Origin: an uncultured Pelagibacteraceae bacterium
Lineage (GTDB): Bacteria > Pseudomonadota > Alphaproteobacteria > Pelagibacterales > Pelagibacteraceae
NCBI GenBank assembly: GCA_902568465.1
Contig: CACFQR010000006.1
Coordinates: 1 to 64,000, forward strand
Reading direction: 5' to 3'
DNA: 64,000 bases
Shown piece after piece: positions 52,502-61,752 of the stretch (within the stretch, counting starts at the first letter, position 1; each line of letters begins with the position of its first letter). The notes beneath the pieces were generated by a model. The model saw nothing but the letters and a program-made list of their open reading frames with translations, was not told where the DNA came from and did not search any database. A program made the position numbers and the translations under genes.

Positions 52502-53029
52502 ATGAAAAAAAAAATTAAGAGTAAAGCCATATTTTTAGATAGAGATGGTACAATAAATTATGATTCAGGGTATACGTATAAATTTTCTGAATTTAGATTT
52601 AGGCCTTATGTAATTAAAGGACTAAAGTATTTATGTAAAAATAAATATTTTATATTTATTGTTACAAATCAAGCAGGCATCGCAAAAGGGAAATTTAAAA
52701 TTAAAGATTTGCGAAAATTAAACATTCAATTAATCAAATATCTCAAAAAAAAAAGTATCTATATAAATGAGATTCAATTTTGTCCTTATCATCCTAAAGC
52801 TTTAATTAAGACTTATAGAAAAAAGACAGCATATAGAAAACCTGGCAATTTGATGATTAAAAAAATATTAGGTCGTTGGAAAGTAAATAAAAAGCAAAGT
52901 TTTATGTTAGGTGATAAAAAAACAGATAAATTGGCTGCTAAAAAGAGTAATCTATATTTTGAATACGTTGGAAAAAATTTTTATAAACAAGTGAAAAAAA
53001 TAAATGAAAAATTGTCTAATAATTATTAA
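52502..53029 (+). CDS. gmhB: D-glycero-D-manno-heptose 1,7-bisphosphate phosphatase-like HAD enzyme
   Basis: A 175-residue HAD-IIIA phosphatase. The nucleophile motif is FLDRDGTINYDSGY (residues 11-24), motif II is VTNQAGIAKG near 57, and motif IV lies in MLGDKKTDKLAAKKSN near 137. GmhB removes one phosphate from heptose bisphosphate on the way to ADP- or GDP-heptose. The enzyme family usually binds zinc with CxH and CxC. Here CPYHP is kept but the later CxCRKP reads TAYRKP, so half the zinc site is lost. The substrate assignment fits the heptose-type kinase at 15.1 kb. It converges on, and overlaps by 14 bases, the sugar epimerase gene. Confidence 0.85.
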   Translation: MKKKIKSKAIFLDRDGTINYDSGYTYKFSEFRFRPYVIKGLKYLCKNKYFIFIVTNQAGIAKGKFKIKDLRKLNIQLIKYLKKKSIYINEIQFCPYHPKALIKTYRKKTAYRKPGNLMIKKILGRWKVNKKQSFMLGDKKTDKLAAKKSNLYFEYVGKNFYKQVKKINEKLSNNY

Positions 53030-53951
53030 TAACTTTTTCACTACTATTATTAAAAACCTTAATTAGCTCGTCAATTCCTTGTTCTAGACTTGTTTTTGCT
53101 TTAAAACCTTTTTTTTCTATTTTTTTATTACTTACAAAATAATCTCTTTGGTCAGGATCCTTTTTATTTTTTATAATTTTTACTTTTAAATACTTTAATT
53201 TTTTTTTAATCTTTTTAACAAGCATAAGCTTAGTAAGGTTAGCTGATGACAATCCTAAATTATAAACATTTGATTTTAGGTGAGCAAAATTAGATATTGA
53301 ATATACTATTGCTTCTACTACATCATTAATGTGTATATAATTTCTTCTAAAGTGAGGTTCATAAAGAGTCAATTTTTTATCTTTTATTGATTTATATACA
53401 AAATTATTTACTAAAAGATCTGTTCTCATTCTATAGGAATAACCAAAAACAGTAGCCAATCTAAAAGCAATGACATTATTTTTTTTCATTACTGCTTTTT
53501 CAGCTTCAACCTTGGTCCTACCATATAAAGAAATTGGATTTAAAGATGTTTGCTCATCGCAGTACTTAGTTTTCGATCCAACTCCATATCCAGAGTTAGT
53601 AGTTAGATAAATTAATTTATTTTTCTTTTTAATAATTTTGGTTAGATATTTTATTGAATTTAAATTAACTGCAGTAGCTTCTTTTTTATTTTTTTCACAT
53701 AATGGAGCGCCAACTAATCCTGCTAAAGGTATTATATATTCATTTTTATTAACTAATTTTTTTAATAACTTTTTATCTCTCACATCACCTTTATAAAAAT
53801 AAAAATTTTTATTATTGAACAAATGATTTATGGAACTGCTAGTATATTTTAAGGAATCTAATACAGTAACTTTAAAGTTTAGATCTAATAATTTTGTAAC
53901 TAATTTTGACCCAATGTATCCAGCTCCTCCAGTAACTAAAATTCTTTTCAT
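53016..53951 (-). CDS. NAD-dependent sugar epimerase/dehydratase
   Basis: An extended short-chain dehydrogenase of 311 residues acting on a nucleotide sugar. The NAD-binding motif is VTGGAGYIGSKL at residues 5-16. GDVRDKKLL lies near 55, the catalytic Thr-Tyr-Lys in TTNSGYGVG and SLYGRTKVEAEKA near 117-148, and substrate-binding RRNYIHINDVVEAIVY near 205. The final part EKKGFKAKTSLEQGIDELIK is typical. It overlaps ribH by 4 bases although it has no role in riboflavin synthesis. A polysaccharide or lipopolysaccharide role is likely given gmhB next door. The exact reaction is not clear. Confidence 0.88.
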   Translation of the reverse strand: MKRILVTGGAGYIGSKLVTKLLDLNFKVTVLDSLKYTSSSINHLFNNKNFYFYKGDVRDKKLLKKLVNKNEYIIPLAGLVGAPLCEKNKKEATAVNLNSIKYLTKIIKKKNKLIYLTTNSGYGVGSKTKYCDEQTSLNPISLYGRTKVEAEKAVMKKNNVIAFRLATVFGYSYRMRTDLLVNNFVYKSIKDKKLTLYEPHFRRNYIHINDVVEAIVYSISNFAHLKSNVYNLGLSSANLTKLMLVKKIKKKLKYLKVKIIKNKKDPDQRDYFVSNKKIEKKGFKAKTSLEQGIDELIKVFNNSSEKVINNY

Positions 53952-54358
53952 TTAAGTTTAATTCCTAGGACTGATAGAACAGCTCTGGCTGTTTCCCCGC
54001 CTTTATTTTTAATTTTGGGGTCAGATCTTTCTTCTGCCTGTTTTTTATTTTGGCAAGCAATAATACCATGTCCAATTGGTTTTTTGTGATCTGTTGACAA
54101 ATTCATTATGGCATTAGTCGTAGTTTTTGAGATTAAATCAAAGTGGGCAGTTTTCCCTTTTATAACGCAGCCTAAAGCTAAAAAGCCATCAAAAGAATTT
54201 ATATTTCTAGAGATTACAACTGGTACTTCAAATACTCCCGGAACAATAATAGTTTTAAATTTTTTAATACCATTATTCTTCAAAACTTTCGAAGCTCCTG
54301 CTAATAAATCTTTTGAAATCTTTGGATAATAATTAGCTAATACAATACAAATTTTCAT
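53948..54358 (-). CDS. ribH: 6,7-dimethyl-8-ribityllumazine synthase
   Basis: RibH joins the pyrimidine and 3,4-dihydroxybutanone phosphate to form lumazine. The 136-residue chain has VPGVFEVPVVISRNI near residue 40, ALGCVIKGKTAHFDLISKTTT near 62 (quoted, with the catalytic-site His-Phe) and PIGHGIIACQNKKQAEERSD near 94. These are family signatures. It is somewhat short at the N-terminus. Overlaps of 4 bases on both sides tie it to ribBA and to the sugar epimerase gene. Confidence 0.96.
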   Translation of the reverse strand: MKICIVLANYYPKISKDLLAGASKVLKNNGIKKFKTIIVPGVFEVPVVISRNINSFDGFLALGCVIKGKTAHFDLISKTTTNAIMNLSTDHKKPIGHGIIACQNKKQAEERSDPKIKNKGGETARAVLSVLGIKLK

Positions 54359-55449
54359 TTGATTATTTCCTGTTTGGTAATTTTGATACCATATCCTTCT
54401 AATCCTATAACTTTTTTCTTTGATCTTGTAACCAATATCATTTTTTTGATGTTTAATGTTTTAATAATTTGTGCACCAATACCGTAATTTCTTATTAATT
54501 TATCACTTCCTGATTTATAAAATCTTTTATTTTTATATGTCTTTAAAGTTTCTGATACAGATTTAAGATTAGTATCTCTTATAAAAATCAATACACAGTT
54601 TTTATATTTTTTAAAATACTGAATAGTATGATTAAATGAATTTGGTAATTTTTCTCCCATTAAATAGTTCTTAACTATATTTGATGATATAACTCTAACT
54701 CTTGGGATTTTTTCAGAATTAATATCTCCTTTTATTAATGCAAAATGTTCTGAACCGTCTAACAAATTTTCGAAAATACTTATTTTAAAATTTTCATTAT
54801 TGATTTTTATTAAAGAGGTTTTTTTAAATTTTATTAATTTTTCTTTTGATAAACGATAAGATATAAGATCATCAATTTTTCCTATTTTTAGATTGTGTTT
54901 TTTAGCAAATTTCATTAACTGTTTCCCTTTTGCCATTGAACCATCCTTGTTCATTATTTCACAAATTACTGCTGTGGTTCCTTGTTTAGATAATTTTGCT
55001 ATATCAACAGATGCCTCGGTGTGCCCAGCTCGAATTAAAACTCCTCCATTTTTTGAGACTATTGGAAAAAGATGACCAGGTGAGACAAAATCTCTTGATG
55101 AAACATTTTTTTTAATTGCAGTTTTTATTGTTTTTGCTCTATCGTACGCAGATATGCCTGTGCTAATACCTTTTTTAGCATCAATAGAAACGGTAAATGC
55201 TGTTTGGCTTCTCGATAAATTTTGAGCAGACATCAAAGGTAGGTTTAACTTATCTGCCTGTTTTTGGCACAAAGTTAAACATATTAAACCTTTGCCATGA
55301 GTTGCCATAAAATTTATTAACTTTGGAGTAATTTTGTTAGCTGGAACTATAAGATCTCCTTCGTTTTCCCTTTGTTCATCATCAACCAAGATAAACATTT
55401 TTCCACGGCTTGCATCTTTAATTATTGTGCTTATTTTTGAAAATTTCAT
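54355..55449 (-). CDS. ribBA: DHBP synthase with degenerate GTP cyclohydrolase II domain (RibBA/RibBX type)
   Basis: The N-terminal domain (about residues 5-205) is 3,4-dihydroxy-2-butanone 4-phosphate synthase. It shows GKMFILVDDEQRENEGDLIVPA (quoted), TGISAYDRAKTIKTAI and FVSPGHLFPIVSKNGGVLIRAGHTEASVD (quoted in part), so that activity should be intact. The C-terminal domain (about 206-364) has the length and fold of GTP cyclohydrolase II. It lacks the catalytic zinc cysteines of H.EC.TGD..GS.RCDCG; the region reads RVRVISSNIVKNYLMGEKLP. GTP cyclohydrolase activity is therefore unlikely, and another gene must supply it. It overlaps ribE and ribH by 4 bases each. Confidence 0.93.
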   Translation of the reverse strand: MKFSKISTIIKDASRGKMFILVDDEQRENEGDLIVPANKITPKLINFMATHGKGLICLTLCQKQADKLNLPLMSAQNLSRSQTAFTVSIDAKKGISTGISAYDRAKTIKTAIKKNVSSRDFVSPGHLFPIVSKNGGVLIRAGHTEASVDIAKLSKQGTTAVICEIMNKDGSMAKGKQLMKFAKKHNLKIGKIDDLISYRLSKEKLIKFKKTSLIKINNENFKISIFENLLDGSEHFALIKGDINSEKIPRVRVISSNIVKNYLMGEKLPNSFNHTIQYFKKYKNCVLIFIRDTNLKSVSETLKTYKNKRFYKSGSDKLIRNYGIGAQIIKTLNIKKMILVTRSKKKVIGLEGYGIKITKQEIIK

Positions 55450-56036
55450 TTGTACCTTAAAAAGTTACTTATATATTTGCTTAAAACATCAAATTCAACA
55501 TTAACTAAATCTCTTTTCTTTAAATTGCGTAAATTAGTGCATTTATACGTCCACGGGATTATGACTACCTGAAATCCATTATTTAATAATTTTGAAATAG
55601 TAAGTGATATACCATTTAAAGTTATAGAGCCTTTTTTAATAATATATTTTTTATACTTTTTGTCCAAACTAATATCAATGTATTTTGATTTGCCTTGTGA
55701 AATAATTTTTTGAACTCTACAAGCTGTATCTACATGACCTTGAACAAAATGTCCAGAAATGCGCTGACCATGTTTCATGGACTTTTCTAAATTAATTATA
55801 TCTCCAGCCTTTAAGTGTTTAAAATTAGTTTTATCAAGAGTTTCTTTTGAAACATAAAAACTAACAGTATTTTTATTTACATTATTAACCGTAAGGCAAG
55901 CACCAGAGCAGGAAACAGAAGAACCTAACTCGTTTTTGGAAAAATTCATTTTAGAATTAACGCTGATTATAAAATCTTTTTTATACTTAATAATTTTAGT
56001 AATTTTACCAGTAAAATTTATAATTCCATTAAACAT
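55446..56036 (-). CDS. ribE: Riboflavin synthase alpha chain
   Basis: This enzyme dismutates two lumazines into riboflavin. The 196-residue protein has two lumazine-binding repeats. The first starts [15 protein letters not shown] and includes LGSSVSCSGACLTV and NLEKSMKHGQRISGHFVQGHVD (quoted in part). The second, from about residue 98, includes KKGSITLNGISLTIS and FQVVIIPWTYKCTNLRNLKKRDLVN (quoted in part). Motifs and length are normal. It overlaps ribD by 8 bases and ribBA by 4. The gene is also named ribC in some organisms. Confidence 0.96.
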   Translation of the reverse strand: MFNGIINFTGKITKIIKYKKDFIISVNSKMNFSKNELGSSVSCSGACLTVNNVNKNTVSFYVSKETLDKTNFKHLKAGDIINLEKSMKHGQRISGHFVQGHVDTACRVQKIISQGKSKYIDISLDKKYKKYIIKKGSITLNGISLTISKLLNNGFQVVIIPWTYKCTNLRNLKKRDLVNVEFDVLSKYISNFLRYK

Positions 56037-57138
56037 TTTTGATATTAAAATAAATTAATTTATCACCAAATAAATTGACTTTTATATAGTTCTTTTTTTT
56101 TCTTTTAAGATAAATATTAAATATACTTTTAAAACTTTTTTTACCATTTTTTTTTAAAAAAGTTTTTGATTGAAATAAATAAAAATCATCAATTAAATTA
56201 TTTGATAAAAGATTTTTAATTAAACTTGTTCCTGATTCAACCAATAATCGAGAGAAACCAAATTTTTTTATCTTAATTAAAATTTTTTTAAGATCAAAAT
56301 TTCCATCTTGTTCTAAAGGTGCATAAAATAATTTAACTTTGTTTTTTTTTAAATATTTAATTTTGGATTTATTAAACCTATTAAAAAAAATTATAGTATT
56401 ATGCTTTTTTGAAGTTTTAAAAACAGATGACTTTAAAGGAATCATTAAATTTTTATCTAAAATAATTCTAGAGGGAGATCGATTTTCAAGGCCAGGGATT
56501 CTGCAGGTCAGTTTAGAATTGTCATCTAAAATTGTTTTAGATGTGCTTAGTATTGAATCGCAGGAACTTCTTATGTAATGCCCCCTGCTTCTAGCATAAA
56601 AGTTTGTAATCCATTTGTTTCTTCTATCTTTTGTAAAAAAATCATTAGAAATTGCAATTTTTGCAGTTACAAAAGGTAAATTGTTTTTTTTATATTTAAA
56701 ATAACTCTTATAAAAATTTTTAATTTCACTATAAAGAATGTTTTTCTTAATCTTAATTTTTTTCTTTTTAAAAAAAGCTATACTTTTTTTATAAGATAGT
56801 GGATCTGGATCTAAAACTGAAAAAAAAACTTTTTTAATACGTTTCTTTGAAATAAGATTTACACAAGGAGGTGTTTTTCCATAATTTGAGCAGGGTTCTA
56901 AAGTTACATATAAATCAGTATTTTTAACTTCATCTTTGGCAAATGTTATCGCATTGAACTCAGCGTGAGGTCTTCCATTTATACTAGTTTGACCAGCTCC
57001 AATAACACTATTATTTTTAACTATAACACATCCAACAGAAGGGTTGTCTTTGGTTTGACCTAAATTCTTATAAGCTTGCATCAATGCAAGTCTCATATAA
57101 AATTCGTCTTTTGAGTAATTATTCCGATTTATAAACAT
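56029..57138 (-). CDS. ribD: Bifunctional riboflavin deaminase/reductase
   Basis: RibD deaminates the pyrimidine intermediate and then reduces its ribosyl side chain. The N-terminal deaminase (about 12-150) has the zinc motifs [10 protein letters not shown] near residue 56 and [17 protein letters not shown] near 80, all intact. The reductase domain (about 155-369) has [15 protein letters not shown] near 160 and [26 protein letters not shown] near 292 (quoted in part), with several conserved positions diverged. It overlaps nrdR by 20 bases and ribE by 8. nrdR-ribD is a widespread pairing. Confidence 0.94.
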   Translation of the reverse strand: MFINRNNYSKDEFYMRLALMQAYKNLGQTKDNPSVGCVIVKNNSVIGAGQTSINGRPHAEFNAITFAKDEVKNTDLYVTLEPCSNYGKTPPCVNLISKKRIKKVFFSVLDPDPLSYKKSIAFFKKKKIKIKKNILYSEIKNFYKSYFKYKKNNLPFVTAKIAISNDFFTKDRRNKWITNFYARSRGHYIRSSCDSILSTSKTILDDNSKLTCRIPGLENRSPSRIILDKNLMIPLKSSVFKTSKKHNTIIFFNRFNKSKIKYLKKNKVKLFYAPLEQDGNFDLKKILIKIKKFGFSRLLVESGTSLIKNLLSNNLIDDFYLFQSKTFLKKNGKKSFKSIFNIYLKRKKKNYIKVNLFGDKLIYFNIKNV

Positions 57139-57583
57139 TCAAGTTGCCTATAAATTGTTCAAAATCTTTTGCTTCTTTAAAATTTTTATAAACTGAAGCA
57201 AAACGAACAAAAGCTACTTGATCAAGATTAGCAAGGCCGTCCATGATGAACTTCCCTATCGTAGCTGTGGGAATTTCATTTTCACCTAAACCCTCTAGAT
57301 TTCTCACTATTTTCGAAATAAATTTTTCGATTGTTTCGCTATCGATGGGTCTTTTTCTTAAGGATATTATTATAGATTTTGAGATTTTATCTCGATCAAA
57401 CGGTTCACGATGTCCATTTGCTTTTATAACCGTTAATTCTCTAAATTGTACTCTCTCAAAAGTGGTAAATCTCTCTTTTCTTTCACATGCACATACACGT
57501 CTTCTTCTAATTGCAGTTCCATCCTCGGTTGGTCTTGAGTCAACTACTGAAGTATCTTTTTCTCTACAAAATGGACAAAGCAT
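57119..57583 (-). CDS. nrdR: Transcriptional repressor NrdR
   Basis: NrdR represses ribonucleotide reductase genes in response to dATP/ATP. The 154 residues comprise an N-terminal zinc ribbon and an ATP-cone (about 49-138: [43 protein letters not shown]). The first knuckle CPFC is normal. The second is CAC followed by ERKERFTT, a C-x-C spacing with one extra residue compared with the usual CxxC..RFTT. It sits between glyA (3-base gap) and ribD (20-base overlap). Confidence 0.95.
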   Translation of the reverse strand: MLCPFCREKDTSVVDSRPTEDGTAIRRRRVCACERKERFTTFERVQFRELTVIKANGHREPFDRDKISKSIIISLRKRPIDSETIEKFISKIVRNLEGLGENEIPTATIGKFIMDGLANLDQVAFVRFASVYKNFKEAKDFEQFIGNLNVYKSE

Positions 57584-57586
57584 AAA

Positions 57587-58903
57587 TTAATTTTTTTTTA
57601 AATGTTTATAAATAGGAAATTTTGAGCATAGCTCTATAACTTCTTTTCTTACCTCGTTTTCTACTGTCGTATTATCATTAGGGTTGTTTGAAAGACCTTT
57701 GACAACTTTGGTTATCAACTCACCTACTTTTTTAAATTCATTTAATCCAAAACCTCTTGTGGTAGCTGCTTGTGTTCCTAATCTTATACCAGACGTTATA
57801 GTTGGCTTAGCAGTATCAAATGGTATTCCATTTTTATTGCATGTAATATTAGCTCTACACAGGCTAGTTTCAGCATCTTTTCCAGTAACATTAAAAGGTC
57901 TTAAATCAACCAGCATCAAATGCGTGTCAGTGCCTCCAGAAAATATTTTAAAACCATTATTTTTCATAGTCTCAGATAAAATTTGAGCATTTTCTAAAAC
58001 AGATTTAATATATTCTTTAAAACTTGGTTGTAAAGCTTCATGAAATGCCGCAGCTTTTGCAGCTATAACATGCATAAGTGGGCCTCCTTGATACCCAGGA
58101 AAAACAGCAGAATTAATTTTTTTAAATAAATCTTCTCTATTGGTTAATATTATTCCTCCCCTACCTCCACGCAAGACTTTATGAGTTGTTGATGTAACTA
58201 CATCAGCAAATTCAATTGGGTTTGGATATCCTTTTCCCGCAACCAAACCAGAGAAATGAGCCATATCTACCATTAAATATGAATTAACTTTTTCTGCAAT
58301 TTCTTTAAATTTTTTAAAGTCAATGACTCTCGAATATGCACTACCGCCCGCTATTATAAGTTTTGGTTTACATTCTTTAGCAATTTTTTCTACCTCATCA
58401 TAATTAATAAGACCAGTATCTTTATCTACTTCATAATGATGAGAGTTTAGCCATTTTCCAGAAAGTGCTACTTTAGCACCATGTGTTAGATGGCCTCCTG
58501 AATTTAAACTCATACCTAATATAGAGTCACCAGGTTTCAAAAGAGCTAAATAAACTGCTCCATTTGCTTGAGCTCCTGAATGTGGTTGAACATTAGCGTA
58601 TTTACAATCGAACAATTTTTTAACTCTTTCTAAAGCAAGCTCCTCAGCTTTATCAACAAACTCGCATCCTCCATAATAACGTTTTGAAGGATAACCTTCA
58701 GCATACTTATTTGTTAAAATTGATCCTTGAGCATCTAATGTGGCTTTAGAAACTATATTTTCTGAAGCAATAAGTTCAATATGCTGCTGCTGTCTTTCTA
58801 ATTCTTGCTTAATAGAATGAAACAAAGTTGGATCTGTTTCAGAAAGATTTTTATCAAAAAAATCTTGGTATGTATCAGGAGTATATTTATTTAATTTTTC
58901 CAT
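57587..58903 (-). CDS. glyA: Serine hydroxymethyltransferase
   Basis: GlyA interconverts serine and glycine with tetrahydrofolate, the main source of one-carbon units. The 438-residue PLP enzyme has [21 protein letters not shown] (quoted in part, near 37), [20 protein letters not shown] near 64 (quoted), [15 protein letters not shown] near 105 and the PLP Lys in [20 protein letters not shown] near 240 (quoted). [13 protein letters not shown] lies near 345. The length is slightly above average. Its start shares a base with the rpiB stop. No glycine riboswitch is visible upstream because rpiB is directly adjacent. Confidence 0.98.
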   Translation of the reverse strand: MEKLNKYTPDTYQDFFDKNLSETDPTLFHSIKQELERQQQHIELIASENIVSKATLDAQGSILTNKYAEGYPSKRYYGGCEFVDKAEELALERVKKLFDCKYANVQPHSGAQANGAVYLALLKPGDSILGMSLNSGGHLTHGAKVALSGKWLNSHHYEVDKDTGLINYDEVEKIAKECKPKLIIAGGSAYSRVIDFKKFKEIAEKVNSYLMVDMAHFSGLVAGKGYPNPIEFADVVTSTTHKVLRGGRGGIILTNREDLFKKINSAVFPGYQGGPLMHVIAAKAAAFHEALQPSFKEYIKSVLENAQILSETMKNNGFKIFSGGTDTHLMLVDLRPFNVTGKDAETSLCRANITCNKNGIPFDTAKPTITSGIRLGTQAATTRGFGLNEFKKVGELITKVVKGLSNNPNDNTTVENEVRKEVIELCSKFPIYKHLKKN

Positions 58904-59334
58904 TAAATTTTTTTAATTCTACGCAAGTGTCTTCCGCCCTTAAATTTAGTTTTTAAAAATAAATTTACACATTTTAAGGCAGTCTCTTTATTAGTTAAAC
59001 GAGATCCAATAGCCATAACGTTAGCATCATTATGTTGTCTACTTAATTTTGTAGATTTAATATTATAACATAATGCTGCTCTAACATTTTTATGTTTATT
59101 AGCTGCCATATCCATACCTATGCCAGACCCACAAACTAAAATGCCAAATTGATTTCTTTCTTTTTTTATTTTTTTTGATAAAAGATGTGCGAAATCTGGA
59201 TAATCAACTCTGTTCTTGTTATTGGGGCCTAGATCAAAAATTTTTTTACCTTTGCTTGCTAGAAATTTTTTAATATCTTCTTTAAGGTTATACCCAGCGT
59301 GATCCGATGCTAAAAAAATTTTATTTGTTCTCAT
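58903..59334 (-). CDS. rpiB: Ribose-5-phosphate isomerase B
   Basis: RpiB interconverts ribose 5-phosphate and ribulose 5-phosphate. The 143-residue protein has [20 protein letters not shown] at the N-terminus (quoted), [17 protein letters not shown] near 36, the catalytic Cys in [18 protein letters not shown] near 64, and RAALCYN and [17 protein letters not shown] near 95-110. The length is typical. It heads the rpiB-glyA-nrdR-rib transcript, a common alphaproteobacterial order. Confidence 0.96.
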   Translation of the reverse strand: MRTNKIFLASDHAGYNLKEDIKKFLASKGKKIFDLGPNNKNRVDYPDFAHLLSKKIKKERNQFGILVCGSGIGMDMAANKHKNVRAALCYNIKSTKLSRQHNDANVMAIGSRLTNKETALKCVNLFLKTKFKGGRHLRRIKKI

Positions 59335-59424
59335 AAATTGTTTTTTGCCTTATTAATCCACTCAATACTAAATATATATAGTATAACAAAATATACCACA
59401 ATATTTTGATGTGTTTTTTTAAAA

Positions 59425-60015
59425 TTAGTGGAATTTATAATCGGTTAGGCAAGCAACTATGTGAACTCTATCTTCTTCGCCACCGTTAAAGGCGTTATGA
59501 TACTTTATATTATTTGTAATCCAAGCGGAACCATCGGCCGGAAGATGCTTAGCGACATTTTCTATAACCATCATACATCCTGGATTAGTAATAATAGGTA
59601 TATGAAGTCTTGGTTCAGGGTCTCTGTGCCAGCTTAACGTAGATCTTGGTTCTTTTAGCAAAATTCTGACTCTACCTAACTTGAATTTTTTAGATAATGC
59701 ATCATAAACTTCTTTAAAATATGTGTGCTCTAAATCTTTTACAAACTCTGTATAAGCATTTTCATTTATTGGTTTAGCTCTTCTTGTTTCTTTTCCTGAG
59801 CTATCTGGTTTGGTCCAATAAAAACCTCTTACACTATCTCCTTTGATCGACTCAGGGTCACCTGGGATTTGATTTAGAGGTATTGCTGCAATATATTTAG
59901 TTTCATTTGCACTATCATATTTTTTTTTTGAAAGAACTTCTTTTAATGCTTTACGAAGTTTAACTATATCAAATTCTAAATCTGCTACTTTGTGAAAATC
60001 ATCAAATTGGGGCAT
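59425..60015 (-). CDS. Aspartyl/asparaginyl beta-hydroxylase-like 2-oxoglutarate dioxygenase
   Basis: A 196-residue protein of the AspH-like branch of Fe(II)/2-oxoglutarate dioxygenases. The iron ligands are in TLSWHRDPEPRLHIPII (HxD, near residue 131) and IKYHNAFNGGEEDRVHIVACL (distal His and 2-oxoglutarate-binding Arg, near 170). Small soluble members like this occur in marine bacteria and phages and may hydroxylate a protein, peptide or free substrate. The target here is unknown. The gene stands alone and is divergent from hemB across about 110 bases containing a Fur-box-like palindrome. Confidence 0.85.
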   Translation of the reverse strand: MPQFDDFHKVADLEFDIVKLRKALKEVLSKKKYDSANETKYIAAIPLNQIPGDPESIKGDSVRGFYWTKPDSSGKETRRAKPINENAYTEFVKDLEHTYFKEVYDALSKKFKLGRVRILLKEPRSTLSWHRDPEPRLHIPIITNPGCMMVIENVAKHLPADGSAWITNNIKYHNAFNGGEEDRVHIVACLTDYKFH

Positions 60016-60108
60016 TAATGAATTATATATTATATTATATAGCTAATTAATAGGTTGGATTTGTCGCAATATTGTTATTTATTAATATAATATAAACTTA
60101 AAATTGTA

Positions 60109-60123
60109 TGAGAATGATTCTCA
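60109..60123. promoter_or_regulatory. Fur-box-like palindrome upstream of hemB
   Basis: TGAGAATGATTCTCA is a perfect 7-1-7 inverted repeat (arms TGAGAAT and ATTCTCA around G). It fits the classical 7-1-7 Fur model TGATAATnATTATCA with one symmetric change. It lies 18 bases after a TATAAT hexamer (60086-60091) and upstream of the hemB start. Repression of hemB by a Fur-type regulator when iron is sufficient is inferred. Confidence 0.6.
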
Positions 60124-60169
60124 ATAGATGAAAAGAAAGGGAAAAATAAAATATAAAAGTGATTTAACG

Positions 60170-61165
60170 ATGAAAAACATAGGTTCATATCCTGAGGTTA
60201 GATTAAGAAGAAATAGAAAAAGTGAATGGTCTAGAAGATTAGTTCAAGAAAATTCATTATCCACGAATGATTTAATTTGGCCGATATTTATTTGTGATGG
60301 TAAAAATAAAACTGAGTCAATAAAGACAATGCCTAATGTTTACAGGTATTCAATTGATAGTCTAGATAGAATTGTAGAAAAAGCGTTAAAAAATAAAATT
60401 CCTATGATTGCTTTATTTCCAAATACGCCTGAAATTAAAAAAAATGCAAAAGGTACAGAGGCTCTGAACAAAAATAATTTAATTTGTAAAGCGCTTAAAC
60501 AAATCAAAAAAAATTATAAAAGAAAAGATATTGGTATTATGTGTGATGTTGCCCTTGATCCATATACAAGCCATGGGCACGATGGGATTATAATTGATAA
60601 TTATGTTAATAATGACCAAACTTTAAAAGTTCTTGTTAAACAAGCTTTGCTTCAGGCTAAGATGGGATGTGATGTTATTGCACCGTCAGATATGATGGAT
60701 GGTAGAATTGGATTAATAAGAAAGGCACTTGATAAAAATGGTTTTAAAAATGTACAAATATTATCATACGCAGTTAAGTATGCTTCAAATTTTTATGGTC
60801 CTTTTAGAGATGCAGTTGGATCAAAAAAATCACTAAAAGGAGATAAAAAAAGCTACCAGATGGATTTTAATAATTCTGAAGAAGCACTAAGAGAGACATT
60901 ATTAGATATTAAAGAAGGCGCAGATTTCGTAATGGTAAAACCTGGTATGCCGTATTTGGATATAATTAAACTAGTAAAAACAAATTTTAAAATACCCGTT
61001 TTTGCTTACCAGGTTTCTGGTGAGTACAGCTTGATAATGAACGGAATCAAAAATAAAATATTAAAGGAAGCCTCTATTATTGAAAGTCTGGTTGCATTTA
61101 AAAGAGCTGGAGCCAGTGCAATTGTGACTTATTTTGCAGACAGAGTAGCTAAAATATTAAAATAA
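60170..61165 (+). CDS. hemB: Delta-aminolevulinic acid dehydratase (porphobilinogen synthase)
   Basis: HemB condenses two 5-aminolevulinates to porphobilinogen, the first common tetrapyrrole precursor. LRRNRKSEWSRRLVQEN starts the conserved core, so I prefer the ATG at 60170 (331 residues). An in-frame ATG at 60128 adds 14 Lys-rich residues. The catalytic Lys residues lie in VIAPSDMMDGRIG / ILSYAVKYASNFYGPFRDA and FVMVKPGMPYLDII. The metal site reads CDVALDPYTSHGHDG, the Asp-containing type that uses Mg rather than the catalytic zinc of the Cys type. A Fur-box-like palindrome precedes the gene. It converges on recO. Confidence 0.96.
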   Translation: MKNIGSYPEVRLRRNRKSEWSRRLVQENSLSTNDLIWPIFICDGKNKTESIKTMPNVYRYSIDSLDRIVEKALKNKIPMIALFPNTPEIKKNAKGTEALNKNNLICKALKQIKKNYKRKDIGIMCDVALDPYTSHGHDGIIIDNYVNNDQTLKVLVKQALLQAKMGCDVIAPSDMMDGRIGLIRKALDKNGFKNVQILSYAVKYASNFYGPFRDAVGSKKSLKGDKKSYQMDFNNSEEALRETLLDIKEGADFVMVKPGMPYLDIIKLVKTNFKIPVFAYQVSGEYSLIMNGIKNKILKEASIIESLVAFKRAGASAIVTYFADRVAKILK

Positions 61166-61176
61166 ATTATATTTTT

Positions 61177-61752
61177 TTAGTTGTAATATTTTTCAAGAAT
61201 GTGTCTTGATAGAGGCAATTGAATCCTGTTTGGAGCAAATAAATTATCGTTTAATAAAGATTTGCTGAAGTTTAAAGCTTGTTTTATACCAAAATTTGTA
61301 ATTTTTGAATCATAGTTGCCAAAACCTAGTTCTTTAACTAACGATAATTCCCAGGATACATAATTTTCAATCCAATTCTCAGAATTAAGCTTATTTAAGA
61401 AATCTTCATATAATAGGTAAATTTTTTTATTCACCTGACCCTCTGGTAGCAAACTATTTAGAATTGTAACAGATGATAAAATGCTTGTAGTTTTTCTTTT
61501 ATCTTCAAAAAATTGAGGAGAGATTGGTTTAATCAATTCTATATTAAAATATCCAATTTTGTGTTCATTTTTAGCTTTCCAATTAAAAAAAAATTTATTA
61601 CCTATCTGAATTATTCTTTTTTGTTTTCGTGAAGAACCACCATAAACTATACCTTTGCATTTTCCATGATTGGCAGTAAAAATTTCAATTATAATAGAAT
61701 TTTCATTATAGTTTTTTTTCGATAATAAATAACCTTCATCTTCCCAATTCAT
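61177..61752 (-). CDS. recO: DNA repair protein RecO (short form)
   Basis: RecO helps load RecA onto SSB-coated DNA in the RecFOR pathway. The N-terminal OB-fold (about residues 1-80) is recognisable: WEDEGYLLSKKNYNENSIIIEIFT, GKCKGIVYGGSSRK and NKFFFNWKAKNEHKIGYFNIE (quoted in part). VSWELSLVKELGFGNYDSKIT near 129 matches the helical domain. The 191 residues are well below the usual 230-250, and the zinc-finger cysteines (C..TG pattern) are missing. It overlaps rnc by 4 bases. The era gene commonly found between rnc and recO is absent. Confidence 0.88.
   Translation of the reverse strand: MNWEDEGYLLSKKNYNENSIIIEIFTANHGKCKGIVYGGSSRKQKRIIQIGNKFFFNWKAKNEHKIGYFNIELIKPISPQFFEDKRKTTSILSSVTILNSLLPEGQVNKKIYLLYEDFLNKLNSENWIENYVSWELSLVKELGFGNYDSKITNFGIKQALNFSKSLLNDNLFAPNRIQLPLSRHILEKYYN

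Noticed and set aside
57587-58990. Glycine riboswitch controlling glyA.
   Set aside because: rpiB ends exactly at the glyA start, leaving no leader for an aptamer.
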